Positions 1-7,574 of a DNA stretch of 10,748 bases are shown one piece after another; position 1 is the first letter of the stretch, and the number at the start of each line of letters is the position of its first letter. Made by a program: the position numbers and the translations under genes. The notes beneath the pieces are model-generated. The model ran no database searches. It saw only the letters and a program-made list of their open reading frames with translations, and was not told the DNA's origin. The DNA is from Byssochlamys sp. IMV 00236 (lineage: Eukaryota > Ascomycota > Eurotiomycetes > Eurotiales > Thermoascaceae), in NCBI GenBank assembly GCA_001931875.2, contig MSJH02000427.1, positions 1 to 10,748 on the forward strand, read 5' to 3'.

Positions 1-76
1 CGCCAGAGAGCAAAAAGGGCGGGACAAGCGAGTCAGAGCAAGGACCATGAGGACAGGCTAGTTTTGATTGGTGAAT
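1..76. other. G-rich edge segment of unknown nature
   Basis: This first stretch is much richer in G and purines than the AT-rich DNA that follows. Frame 1 is open from base 1 to a TAA at 88-90 (29 codons, many Arg, Lys, Gln and Ser), so it could be the tail of a gene or element that starts outside the window. That is too short to support a protein call. It directly abuts the inverted-repeat arm at 77. Confidence 0.2.
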
Positions 77-244
77 CTTTGAATACTTAAGTTAATTTCA
101 ACTTCAAGACAGCCCACCTGTTGATATTACGAAAATATTCTTGGCAACGACGAATTTACATTTCATGCAACATGAATTTTGTTCTCATCATGGGTGTATT
201 TATTTTCGATCACAGGCGAATTTACTTTCCGGAAAGAGTGTATA
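77..244 (+). repeat. Left arm of a 168-bp inverted repeat
   Basis: These 168 bases match the reverse complement of 10581-10748 with no gaps and five mismatches (at 146, 176, 178, 188 and 198), about 97% identity. Similarity stops sharply after TATA at 244. The outer limit is unknown because the partner runs off the window end. Inside are a perfect 12-bp palindrome CTTTCCGGAAAG (225-236) and a 9-bp direct repeat CGAATTTAC (151-159 and 217-225). No transposase or long frame lies within it. It may be a dispersed non-coding repeat, one end of a larger mobile element, or a duplicated promoter segment. Confidence 0.9.
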
Positions 245-830
245 ACCATAACGCATGTGCAAATGGAAACACTATAGTCGTGACGATCACGTTTCTTACT
301 TTAGCATGAAACAGTGATTCATAAGCACAAGGTTTATTAAAGATGCCTAGGTACGCGTCTTTTTGCTTCAATCAACGAATACTTGCAAATATAGATAGGT
401 TCTGCCATTATACTTGTTCTCACAGCTTTCATGCTGTCTACACAGGGTATTGTAATCGATAGCTTTCAATATAAAATACCATATTTTTATGATTCTTTTA
501 GTTTGCATGCAATCTATAATAGTTGTATTACTGCAACAGAGTAAATGGGATTCTGTTACCAATGAAATACTAATATTGTTATTGCAATTAAATAAATTGT
601 GTACCACTATAGAGATAATCCTTCAAAACACATTGCATCGCATTGACTTTACAATTGTAGCTTATAATATTCAGTTATTAAGTACGTGCACACTGGCACT
701 TGCATTATTCAAGATTAACAATGGCTAACTATGCTAAACAGTCGACATGACAGATTTTCTGGCTGAGCATTTTAAACAGAGACTTTATAGGTTTTACTTT
801 GTGTTACACCTCGTCTCTCCCTCTCCTGGA
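245..830. other. Intergenic, no supported gene
   Basis: AT-rich stretch between the repeat arm and the pectin methylesterase promoter. The open frames here are short (up to 79 codons), overlap one another on opposite strands, and show no recognisable domain. I see no tRNA-like or other RNA structure. It presumably holds the upstream regulatory region of the gene at 881. Confidence 0.5.
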
Positions 831-837
831 TATATAA
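831..837 (+). promoter_or_regulatory. TATA box of the pectin methylesterase gene
   Basis: TATATAA (followed by GG) lies 50 bp upstream of the ATG at 881, after a pyrimidine-rich run (CTCGTCTCTCCCTCTCC). The position suits a strong, regulated fungal promoter. Confidence 0.6.
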
Positions 838-880
838 GGCACTTGATTTGTATAATATATTCTTTTCTCCATCTACAGTA

Positions 881-1939
881 ATGCAATTCTCTTTAGGATA
901 TCTTACGCTGGCGCTCTTGTGCATTCAATTGGTCTTTGCTGGTACTATCAGTGTCTGTAATTCCTGTCAATACAAGTCTATCAGCAAGGCCATTGCCTCT
1001 CTTCCAAATAATGCTGAATCATATACAGTCTTGATTGCTCCCGGAACATACACTGAACAATTCACTATTGCTCGATCGAACCTCGTGTTGAAGCCTGCCA
1101 GTGGTATTGTCACCATTCAATATGCCTCTGGTCACGACACTAGCTCCAAGACTGGAAGCACTGCTGATTCTGCTGTCTTGACTATCAAAGGCAAGAATGT
1201 CATGCTCCAAGATATTGTTATTGCAAACACTTTCAAGCAAGGGCGCGTCGCTAATGTTGCTTTGCATATCGATGCTCCCCAAGCTTATTTCAAAAATGTA
1301 AAGATCTACGGTTTCCAAGATACCCTTTTAATCAACCGTAGTGGCTCTGCTTACTTTAAGAACTGCTGGATTGAAGGTTCAGTTGATTTCATTTGGGGCT
1401 TTGGCACTGGTAAACGAAAGAAAAGTATTATATACAGAATGTCCAATTATTGACCTGCTATTGCTTTAGGTTACTTTGATAAGTGTGTCATTGCCTCCAA
1501 TCAAAAAGGCACCTCTGTCACTGCTCACGGTAGAGATACTCCAAACGGTCCTGGTGGCTTTTACTTTAATCATTGCGTATTCAAGGCTACTGTCCCATCA
1601 GGCCCCTTGTCCAAAACATATAACCCTTCTATGGCTTTCACTTCTCCTGCTCAATTCCCAGATACTTGCTTCTTCGCTCGTCCTTGGGGAAAATACTCTC
1701 GTGTCATCATCATGAACTCAGACATTGGTAGTTATATCAAGCCCGCTGGTTGGAGCGGATGGAGTGATGCTAGCCCAAACACTGCAAACGTTGTGTATGG
1801 GGAATACAAGAACTTTGGAGCCCGTCCTTGGACTAACGCACGTGCTCGATTTGCAAAGAATTTGAGTGACAGTCAAGTCGCTCAATATAGCGCAAAGAAG
1901 ATTTTCAATGGCGATGTTACATGGTTCAAGAATCGATAA
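881..1939 (+). CDS. Secreted pectin methylesterase (pectinesterase, CE8 family), two exons
   Basis: Exons 881-1409 and 1470-1939 join to encode 332 residues; the 60-bp intron has a GTAAAC donor and a CTTTAG acceptor. The join restores the family motif ending in GTGYFDKC. The start is the first ATG after the TATA box and opens a clear signal peptide (residues 1-20, likely cut after VFA). The enzyme removes methyl esters from homogalacturonan outside the cell, opening pectin to pectinases. Visible CE8 motifs: GTYTE (55-59), QDTL (146-149) with the acid Asp147, VDFIWG with the nucleophile Asp169, and ARPWG with Arg247. Length is normal for a fungal, single-domain enzyme. The usual QAVAL motif is replaced by ANVAL (124-128), so the first oxyanion-hole Gln looks absent. 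Possible N-glycosylation sites are at N152 and N307. Family assignment is firm; activity is inferred. Confidence 0.93.
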
Positions 1940-1981
1940 TTATTTAACCCTTGTTGGAGATAGAAACTATACGAATTACAA

Positions 1982-1987
1982 AATAAA
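1982..1987 (+). terminator. Poly(A) signal of the pectin methylesterase gene
   Basis: AATAAA 43 bp after the TAA at 1937-1939, in an AT-rich tail that suits fungal 3'-end formation. Confidence 0.5.
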
Positions 1988-1989
1988 TT

Positions 1990-2916
1990 GATTTATTATT
2001 CCAATTGTGTCTGCGGCAGTGGCGTTTAATTTACATATGTTTACTAATGAACTTTACAGTAATTTGATGACTCTAGCCTTAATTTTTGTAGTGGCAGAGA
2101 CAAAAGAAGCAGTGATAGAATGCTTCGTAAGAGACTTTCAGAACTTTAAGAAATTGGTCAGGTATGCTTGAAAACTGGATAGGAAAAACAAACATTTAAA
2201 AGTAACAGTAAAGGTCAAAATACATTGGATAATTTAGTTTTTAATAGCAGCGAAAGTATAGTGGTTTGTATTTTCAAAGGTTATTTGCTGTATTGATTAC
2301 GACAATCGTTGAATCTCTTTACTTATCTCATTCACTTCGTCTTTTTTATTTAAAACTACATTGAGGTATAATACATTTTCAGATACACATAAAAGACACT
2401 GGGGATGATGTATTACACTAGGGGAGCCATCGCAACACTAGAGATAATAAAATTCCTCATTGCAGCAACTGTGTTTAACTTGCTAAGAGTATATAAATTT
2501 CCAACTGTCTAGTGTACTTGTCAGAAGAAATACGGTTTGCTGAAGGATTGTAAATGGATATCAGCATATCATCGAATCAGTCAAGAAAGAGTAATTGGCG
2601 CCAAAGAGGAGGGCCGGGGTTAAAACACAATGGTTGAGATATGGAGTAAGGGAATTGAAGCCAATCAATGGTGTTAATATCGTTGAACGCACATCCATTA
2701 AAGTGTGAAACTTTAATGTTTGATATCAACAAGCTAGCATTCTTTATTCGATTTTTTCCACTTTTACTGTTGTTGAACAGATAACTAAAATAACAAGCTA
2801 AAAATTAGAAAAAGAGTAACGTAGCCCCTACTCATTTCTTTAAGGGAGTTAAATGTCAAATGTATCTCAGAGATTGAGCAGTATATTGCCATAGTAACAG
2901 GTATTATTTTAAGAAA
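1990..2916. other. Intergenic, nothing recognised
   Basis: About 930 bp with no open frame of note on either strand, no tRNA-like box pair and no tandem repeat that I can see. It separates the 3' end of the pectin methylesterase gene from the GATA-site array. Confidence 0.5.
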
Positions 2917-2963
2917 ATCTGATGGTACGTGACACATGAATAAACGTATTTACTCCATACAAT

Positions 2964-2977
2964 AGAGAGAGAGAGAG
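2964..2977. repeat. (AG)7 microsatellite
   Basis: Seven AG units directly abutting the first exact GATA site (- strand, 2978-2986). Confidence 0.8.
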
Positions 2978-3206
2978 TTATCAGATCTTTTTAAGTTTAG
3001 AAACCAAAGAACTTTGTGTAATTGCGAAAAGATCTAAAAAATCTGATAATTTTGTGTATCATCAAAAAATCTGATAAAATTTCGAGTGGGTTTTTGGGGG
3101 AAAGCATCTCGGTTATTTCTTATCAGATCCAGATGGCCCCTTCTAGTCTTGGTTTTAATTTTTTTGTTCAAAAAAAAAGATCTGATAACATATGATTGAA
3201 TTAAAG

Positions 3207-3227
3207 TTCAATTGGGGGGGAATTGAA
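3207..3227. repeat. Short inverted repeat with a G7 loop
   Basis: TTCAATT (3207-3213), seven G (3214-3220), AATTGAA (3221-3227). A third copy of the same core, ATTGAATT, lies just upstream at 3195-3202. It falls between the GATA sites at 3180 and 3240. It could form a hairpin or reflect AT-rich intergenic drift. Confidence 0.6.
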
Positions 3228-3407
3228 TGTTAAAAAAGAATCTGATAAGATTCTCAAGAATCCTAAGAAAAATTTATCAACACGTAATTGATACAAAAAA
3301 TCAATCGTTCTTCCCTTTTATCAATACTATAATATGGTGATATATAGACTGCATTATTGCCTCTTAAAGCGTTCTAATCTTTCGCCTACAGACATAACAA
3401 TATAATA

Positions 3408-3509
3408 ATGACGACAGATTCTATTGTTGCACATATTAGCGGAAGAAAAAAATATTTTGTCAGATGGTCTAATGATGCTGCCTCTGTTCCCTTTAGACAT
3501 CATTTATAA
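3408..3509 (+). CDS. Candidate 33-codon small ORF inside the GATA array (uncertain)
   Basis: ATG at 3408 to TAA at 3507-3509 encodes 33 residues: MTTDSIVAHIS, then a basic patch GRKKYFVRW, ending FRHHL. I recognise no family. It lies between the two halves of the GATA array. TATATAG at 3341-3347 is about 60 bp upstream, and a splice-acceptor-like sequence (CTAAT, pyrimidines, CTACAG, about 3375-3391) comes before it. A second acceptor-like run (CTAATG, then pyrimidines and TTTAG, ending 3496) lies inside it, so it could be one exon of a longer transcript. It could equally be chance: ORFs this short are common in random sequence. Confidence 0.2.
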   Translation: MTTDSIVAHISGRKKYFVRWSNDAASVPFRHHL

Positions 3510-3657
3510 AAAGAATATGCTTAAAAATAATAAAAAATATTTACAGGAAATAGACATCTTTTGCTATGTAGCATTATATTCTTTATCTGATTCTACTTGT
3601 CTTTTCAATACTCAGCCTCTTCTATAAAAAGCTCATAAAAACAAGGTTACACGCTAA

Positions 3658-3687
3658 ATGAGTCATCCCAATAGGCTCCAGTAGGTT
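3658..3687 (+). promoter_or_regulatory. Gcn4/AP-1-type site plus CCAAT box beside a GATA site
   Basis: ATGAGTCAT (3658-3666) is a perfect palindromic bZIP site of the Gcn4/AP-1 type. CCAAT follows at 3668-3672. Twelve bases after CCAAT comes GTT (3685-3687), which formally fits the bipartite CSAATN12RWT pattern described for the CCAAT-binding complex with HapX in Aspergillus. The RWT part is weakly informative. GATCTGATAA (3703-3712) lies 15 bp further on. Function is inferred. Confidence 0.4.
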
Positions 3688-4041
3688 TCATTATAAGCCA
3701 AGGATCTGATAATTAGCAGTTAATTCTTTTTTTGGCTTTGAAATAGTTCCCGTAATACCGCACTATATTTGAAAATTTTTTATCAGATTTTTCTGTATGG
3801 TTATCAAAAAGGAAGCATGTTTAGCTTTCGAGTCTTTATTTACCAAAGCTGCAAGCAAAGCACTCAATAATGAATGCAGTGTCATTTTATAGTCCCTTTT
3901 TATATTTGTACCGTAAAATGCAAGGGTACATGGTAACTCCAAAATCTGATAATTTTTGTTTAACCTTGATTCGAAGTCATCTCGAAAAGATCTGATAGAT
4001 GCTTGGTTTTTTATTGGCTGAGCTCATACTGGCTCTTCAAA

Positions 4042-4050
4042 TATAAAAAG
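4042..4050 (+). promoter_or_regulatory. TATA box of the PPR gene
   Basis: TATAAAAAG lies 90 bp upstream of the ATG at 4132, followed by a pyrimidine-rich leader typical of fungal 5' UTRs. It sits 43 bp downstream of the last GATA-like site. Confidence 0.6.
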
Positions 4051-4131
4051 GCCACTTTTTCCCCCTACTCTTTTTTCTTGTTTATTTACTTTACATTTTA
4101 TTCATCCTTTTCATCTTCATTAATAATAAAT

Positions 4132-7100
4132 ATGCAAATCATAGCAACTACTCCTATTACAAAGGTTACTACCGCTTCACTTTCTCAATTTAACAAGCAT
4201 ACAAAATCATCACATACCCGTCGAAACCATAAAACTGTATCACTCTCGTCTTCCCGTCGTTCTTCAAGTGACACAGTCTCTTCAACATCAAAGTCGAAGA
4301 TTGATAGTAAGTAGCCCTTTCTTTATACTCTAGCTTGTCGCTCATACTCTTGTAGATGTATTTGAAATTGTCTATGCTGCTCCTTCTGACATAATCACTC
4401 CTCCGCCTTCTCCCAAGTCATCACCCTCGGCTGCCTCCTTTGCTGCAAATGATCGTATTCTGACTGCTAGACGTCAGGGACATCTCAAGTATCTTATGGC
4501 TGAATATAATGCTCTCAAAAAAGAAGGTCTCATGCTTCATGATCACACTTATAATCTTGTCTTTGAAAGCTACGCTGCTCTTCGTCGTGATGGCACTCCT
4601 CTTGTTTCCATGTTAAAGAGTAAGTTTACAATTAATAATATATTGAGGAATACGCTCTAATCTATGTCACTAGTCTTTGATGAAATGATTGAATCTGGTA
4701 TTCAACCAAGTAGCTCTACTTACTCCATCCTCATTCGTGCTTTGTGCAAGCGTGATGTAGAAGTCCAAAAAGTCATTGCTATGCTTAAACGTCAAAATGC
4801 TCGTTCTTGCAACAAGTCTTCTAGTAGTAACATGGCTGAACTTGAGTCTGAGGGGAATATCACCAAGGCTCTCTCCATATTTGATGCTGCTGTTGGTCAG
4901 GGTCTCGTCCAGTTCTTTGAACCTGAACTCTATAATCAAATACTACGCGTCTTGTCACACTATGGTAACACAGAAGCATCTCTCTATGTATACGAGCAGT
5001 TAAATCTTCATGCTGGCCCTACCTCAGCTACATTTGCTGCCTTGATTAATCTCTTTGGTCGTGTTGGTAATCTACCTTCTGCCTTGAAATACTTTGAAAG
5101 ATACTGTGAACTAAAGGACACCTTTGGTCATCACGATGCTTCTTATATCTACAATGCCTTGGTCGATGCTCACTTGAAGTGTAATCAATTAGAGGGCGCC
5201 ATGAAAATTGTAAAGGATGATATGCTCAACTGTAATGTTAAGATGTCTACTATACCGTTCAACTCTATCATTCGTTACTACTGCATTCATAACAGGATGG
5301 ATGAGGCCATCGAGTTGATTGAATCCATGAAGCAGTCTTCTCCTGAACCTGACGCAAGCAGCTTTGGTCCTATTCTTTCCACATATTGTCAACTTGATGC
5401 TTATGATGAAGCTTCCAAGGTCTACAAAGATCTCATCAAGACGGATATCTCCAAATCCTATGGTAACTTGGCCAATTATGCATTGCTCTGCCTCAAGCAC
5501 GAATCCACCAACGTATTCCAGGTTTTGGATGACATGCGTTCTGCTGGACTAGAACCCGACCCAAGTTTGGCTGCACGTATCATAACTCTTTTCGCAAATG
5601 CGTCTGATATTACACAAGCCCTTCATTCTCTTCGCATAATCTTGGAAGCAACGAAGCCTCGAACATTGGCCAAAGGATTCTACCACATTGAAAGCGCTAG
5701 TCTCGCCATTGTAACCGCTGCTGAAACTCGCTTTGCTCAAGTTTTTGAAGTCAGTCGCTCCCTTTACCCATATTGTCCTCAAGGCTTACCTTCATCCATT
5801 GCCAAAGTATTAGTAAGCAGCTATAAGGATGACAATGATCATAGCATGCTTCTTCAGCAAAGTGACTACTCCATCTTATTTGATGCCTCTTTCTCTGTCT
5901 CCTCTGAATCCTTCCAATCTATTGTGTTTGATCTCTATGCTGAAATGATTGAAAAGGGTATACGAATCACCTCTGTCTTGAAGGCTCGTGTCTTTTCTCA
6001 TTTGCAAGCCCTTGGTGATAGAAAGGCAATGAAGAAATGGAATTCTCTCTTTGTTGAACGATCAGATGAACAAGCTCAGTCTGTTGAAGCTGAAGAAGCC
6101 TCCCAGGCTGTCATGAAAGCTGCTGTTCACGGTCAACTTCAAGAAGCGCTTGACATTCTTCGCACTCGTATCGCTGAGCCTGGTCTAGTCCCCTCTGTTG
6201 AATCCTTACGTGATGCTATAGCCTTCATTGGAAAGCAAGGCCATCTTGATATCGCTGTAGCTATGTATCGTCTTTGTATCAAGAGCCTCAAAACATGCAA
6301 CATGGAGTCTCAACAGTTATCCAAGGCCATATATTCCATGACCAACAGTATCCTCATTGGTTATGCTCAGCAAGGTGATATGCTTAACGCCAAGAAATAC
6401 TATGAACAGATCAAGCTCATGGGCAGGTATCCCGACGGTAACGGTTACGCTAGCCTTCTCTTGGGTAGTGCCAAGTGTGCCACGGACGAAGCCACTGATG
6501 CTCTCTTGATTTACGACGAAGCCAAGCGTCATGATGTGAAGCCCACTACCTTCTTCTACAATGTCGTAATCTCCAAACTGGCCAAGGCTCGCAAGTTGGA
6601 TAGTGCCATGAAACTTTTTGAAGAAATGCAGCAGTTTAGCATTGTCCCTAACTCAATCACTTATGGTGCCATCATCTCTGCTTGCGTTCGTGCTGGTTCT
6701 GAAAGCTTAGCTTGTAAACTCTTTAATGATATGCTTGCTTCCTCTTCCTTTCAGCCTCGTGTTGGCCCTTTCAATAATATGATCCAATTCTATGTTCGTC
6801 AGCAACCCAACCGTGAGCGTGCTCTTCATTACTTTGCTGAACTGCGTCGTCGACACATCAAACCCTCTCCTCATACTTATAAGCTGTTGATGGAAGCTTA
6901 CTGCATGATTGCTCCTTATGATATGACCACTGCTCACAGCATGCTCAGCGAAATGGAACGTCGTGATAATATTCGTCCTCAAGCCACACACTATGCCGCC
7001 TTGATCTATTCTTATGGTGTCTTACAGCGTGATGTCAAGAGTGCTAGCCTTCTCTTTGAAGACATGGAAGAAAAGAGAATTGCTAAGGATGAAGTTGTTT

Positions 7101-7465
7101 ACCAAGCTATGCTCGATACTCTGGTCAGTAACGATCGTTTGGCTGAAGCAGAAGAACTCTATGCTATGATGAAACAAACCATTCAAAGAAGCTCATCCCC
7201 TTATATCGAAAATGTCTTTATCCGTGGCTATGGTCAAAAGGGTCTTTTGGAAAAGGCAAAGGCTATGTTTGATGCCATGAGTGATGACAAAGACTCTGAT
7301 CATGATTTTGTTGTTATTCGTGAACCAAGTACATATGAAGCTATGGTCCGTGCCTATGTTGAAAATGAAAAGAAAGAACAAGCCAAGGCTATCTTTGACC
7401 TGATGCTTCAACGCGAGTTTCCTGAGAAAGTGACAGCATCTGTAGCAGAATTGGTGTCTGCTTGA
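4132..7465 (+). CDS. Large pentatricopeptide-repeat (PPR) protein, probably mitochondrial; three exons
   Basis: Exons 4132-4306, 4356-4619 and 4674-7465 give 1076 residues. Introns of 49 and 54 bp both have GTAAGT donors, with TTGTAG and CACTAG acceptors. The joins keep the PPR pattern running across exon 2 to exon 3 (SMLK, then IFDEMIESGIQP). The first 46 residues carry many Ser, Thr, Lys and Arg and no acidic residue (first Asp at 47), which suits a mitochondrial targeting peptide. Degenerate 35-residue PPR helices run from about residue 118 to about 1060. They are clearest near 300-400 and 740-960, for example FYNVVISKLAKARKLDSAMK and TYGAIISACVRAGSESLACK. PPR proteins bind organellar RNA and act in processing, stability or translation. 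No endonuclease or SMR domain is evident, and the RNA target cannot be read from the sequence. The first ATG in frame after the TATA box was chosen. The upstream GATA array may make it iron-responsive (inferred). Confidence 0.92.
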
Positions 7466-7518
7466 TTTATTTTGTGTATATATCTTCCCTCTCTTTTGTA
7501 TATAGACTTTACCATTTA

Positions 7519-7524
7519 AATAAA
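7519..7524 (+). terminator. Poly(A) signal of the PPR gene
   Basis: AATAAA 53 bp after the TGA at 7463-7465. It is only 35 bp from the opposing signal at 7559-7564, so transcripts of the two convergent genes probably overlap. Confidence 0.5.
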
Positions 7525-7558
7525 AACTAGCATATGTATCATCAAAAAGATTGTGGTG

Positions 7559-7564
7559 TTTATT
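7559..7564 (-). terminator. Poly(A) signal of the Dsc4-like gene
   Basis: TTTATT on the + strand (AATAAA on the - strand), 10 bp past the stop codon of the minus-strand gene at 7575. Cleavage downstream would place its 3' end inside the 3' UTR of the PPR gene. Confidence 0.45.
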
Positions 7565-7574
7565 TTATATATAT

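Larger units (their letters stand above)
2917..3998. promoter_or_regulatory. Dense array of ATCTGATAA (iron-type GATA factor) sites
   Basis: Nine exact ATCTGATAA 9-mers occur here: + strand at 3041-3049, 3069-3077, 3180-3188, 3240-3248, 3704-3712 and 3944-3952; - strand at 2978-2986, 3120-3128 and 3780-3788. All nine are preceded by A or G, fitting (G/A)ATC(T/A)GATAA, the published site of the two-finger iron-responsive GATA repressors (Urbs1, SreA, SRE1 and relatives). Near matches lie at 2917-2924 (ATCTGATG), 3585-3592 (ATCTGATT) and 3990-3998 (ATCTGATAG). Most have an A-tract just 5'. By eye I found no exact copy elsewhere in the window. The last site ends 43 bp before the TATA box of the PPR gene. 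Binding by an iron regulator is inferred from the motif; ordinary nitrogen-type GATA factors could also read the core. Confidence 0.75.

Noticed and set aside
368..728. Two overlapping 79-codon ORFs on opposite strands
   Set aside because: No recognisable domain, AT-rich low-complexity residues, and mutual overlap; best seen as chance frames.
1410..1469. Pectin methylesterase reading frame breaks, suggesting a pseudogene
   Set aside because: A 60-bp intron with a GTAAAC donor and CTTTAG acceptor restores the frame and rebuilds the conserved GTGYFDKC segment, so the gene is intact.
2588..2640. GC-richer patch with GGGGTTAAAACAC considered as a tRNA-like element
   Set aside because: No paired acceptor, D-arm or anticodon stems could be drawn.
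4003..4131. Longer N-terminus for the PPR protein from upstream of 4132
   Set aside because: The upstream extension starts at a TTG and overlaps the TATA box; the first ATG is at 4132 and opens a targeting-like peptide.
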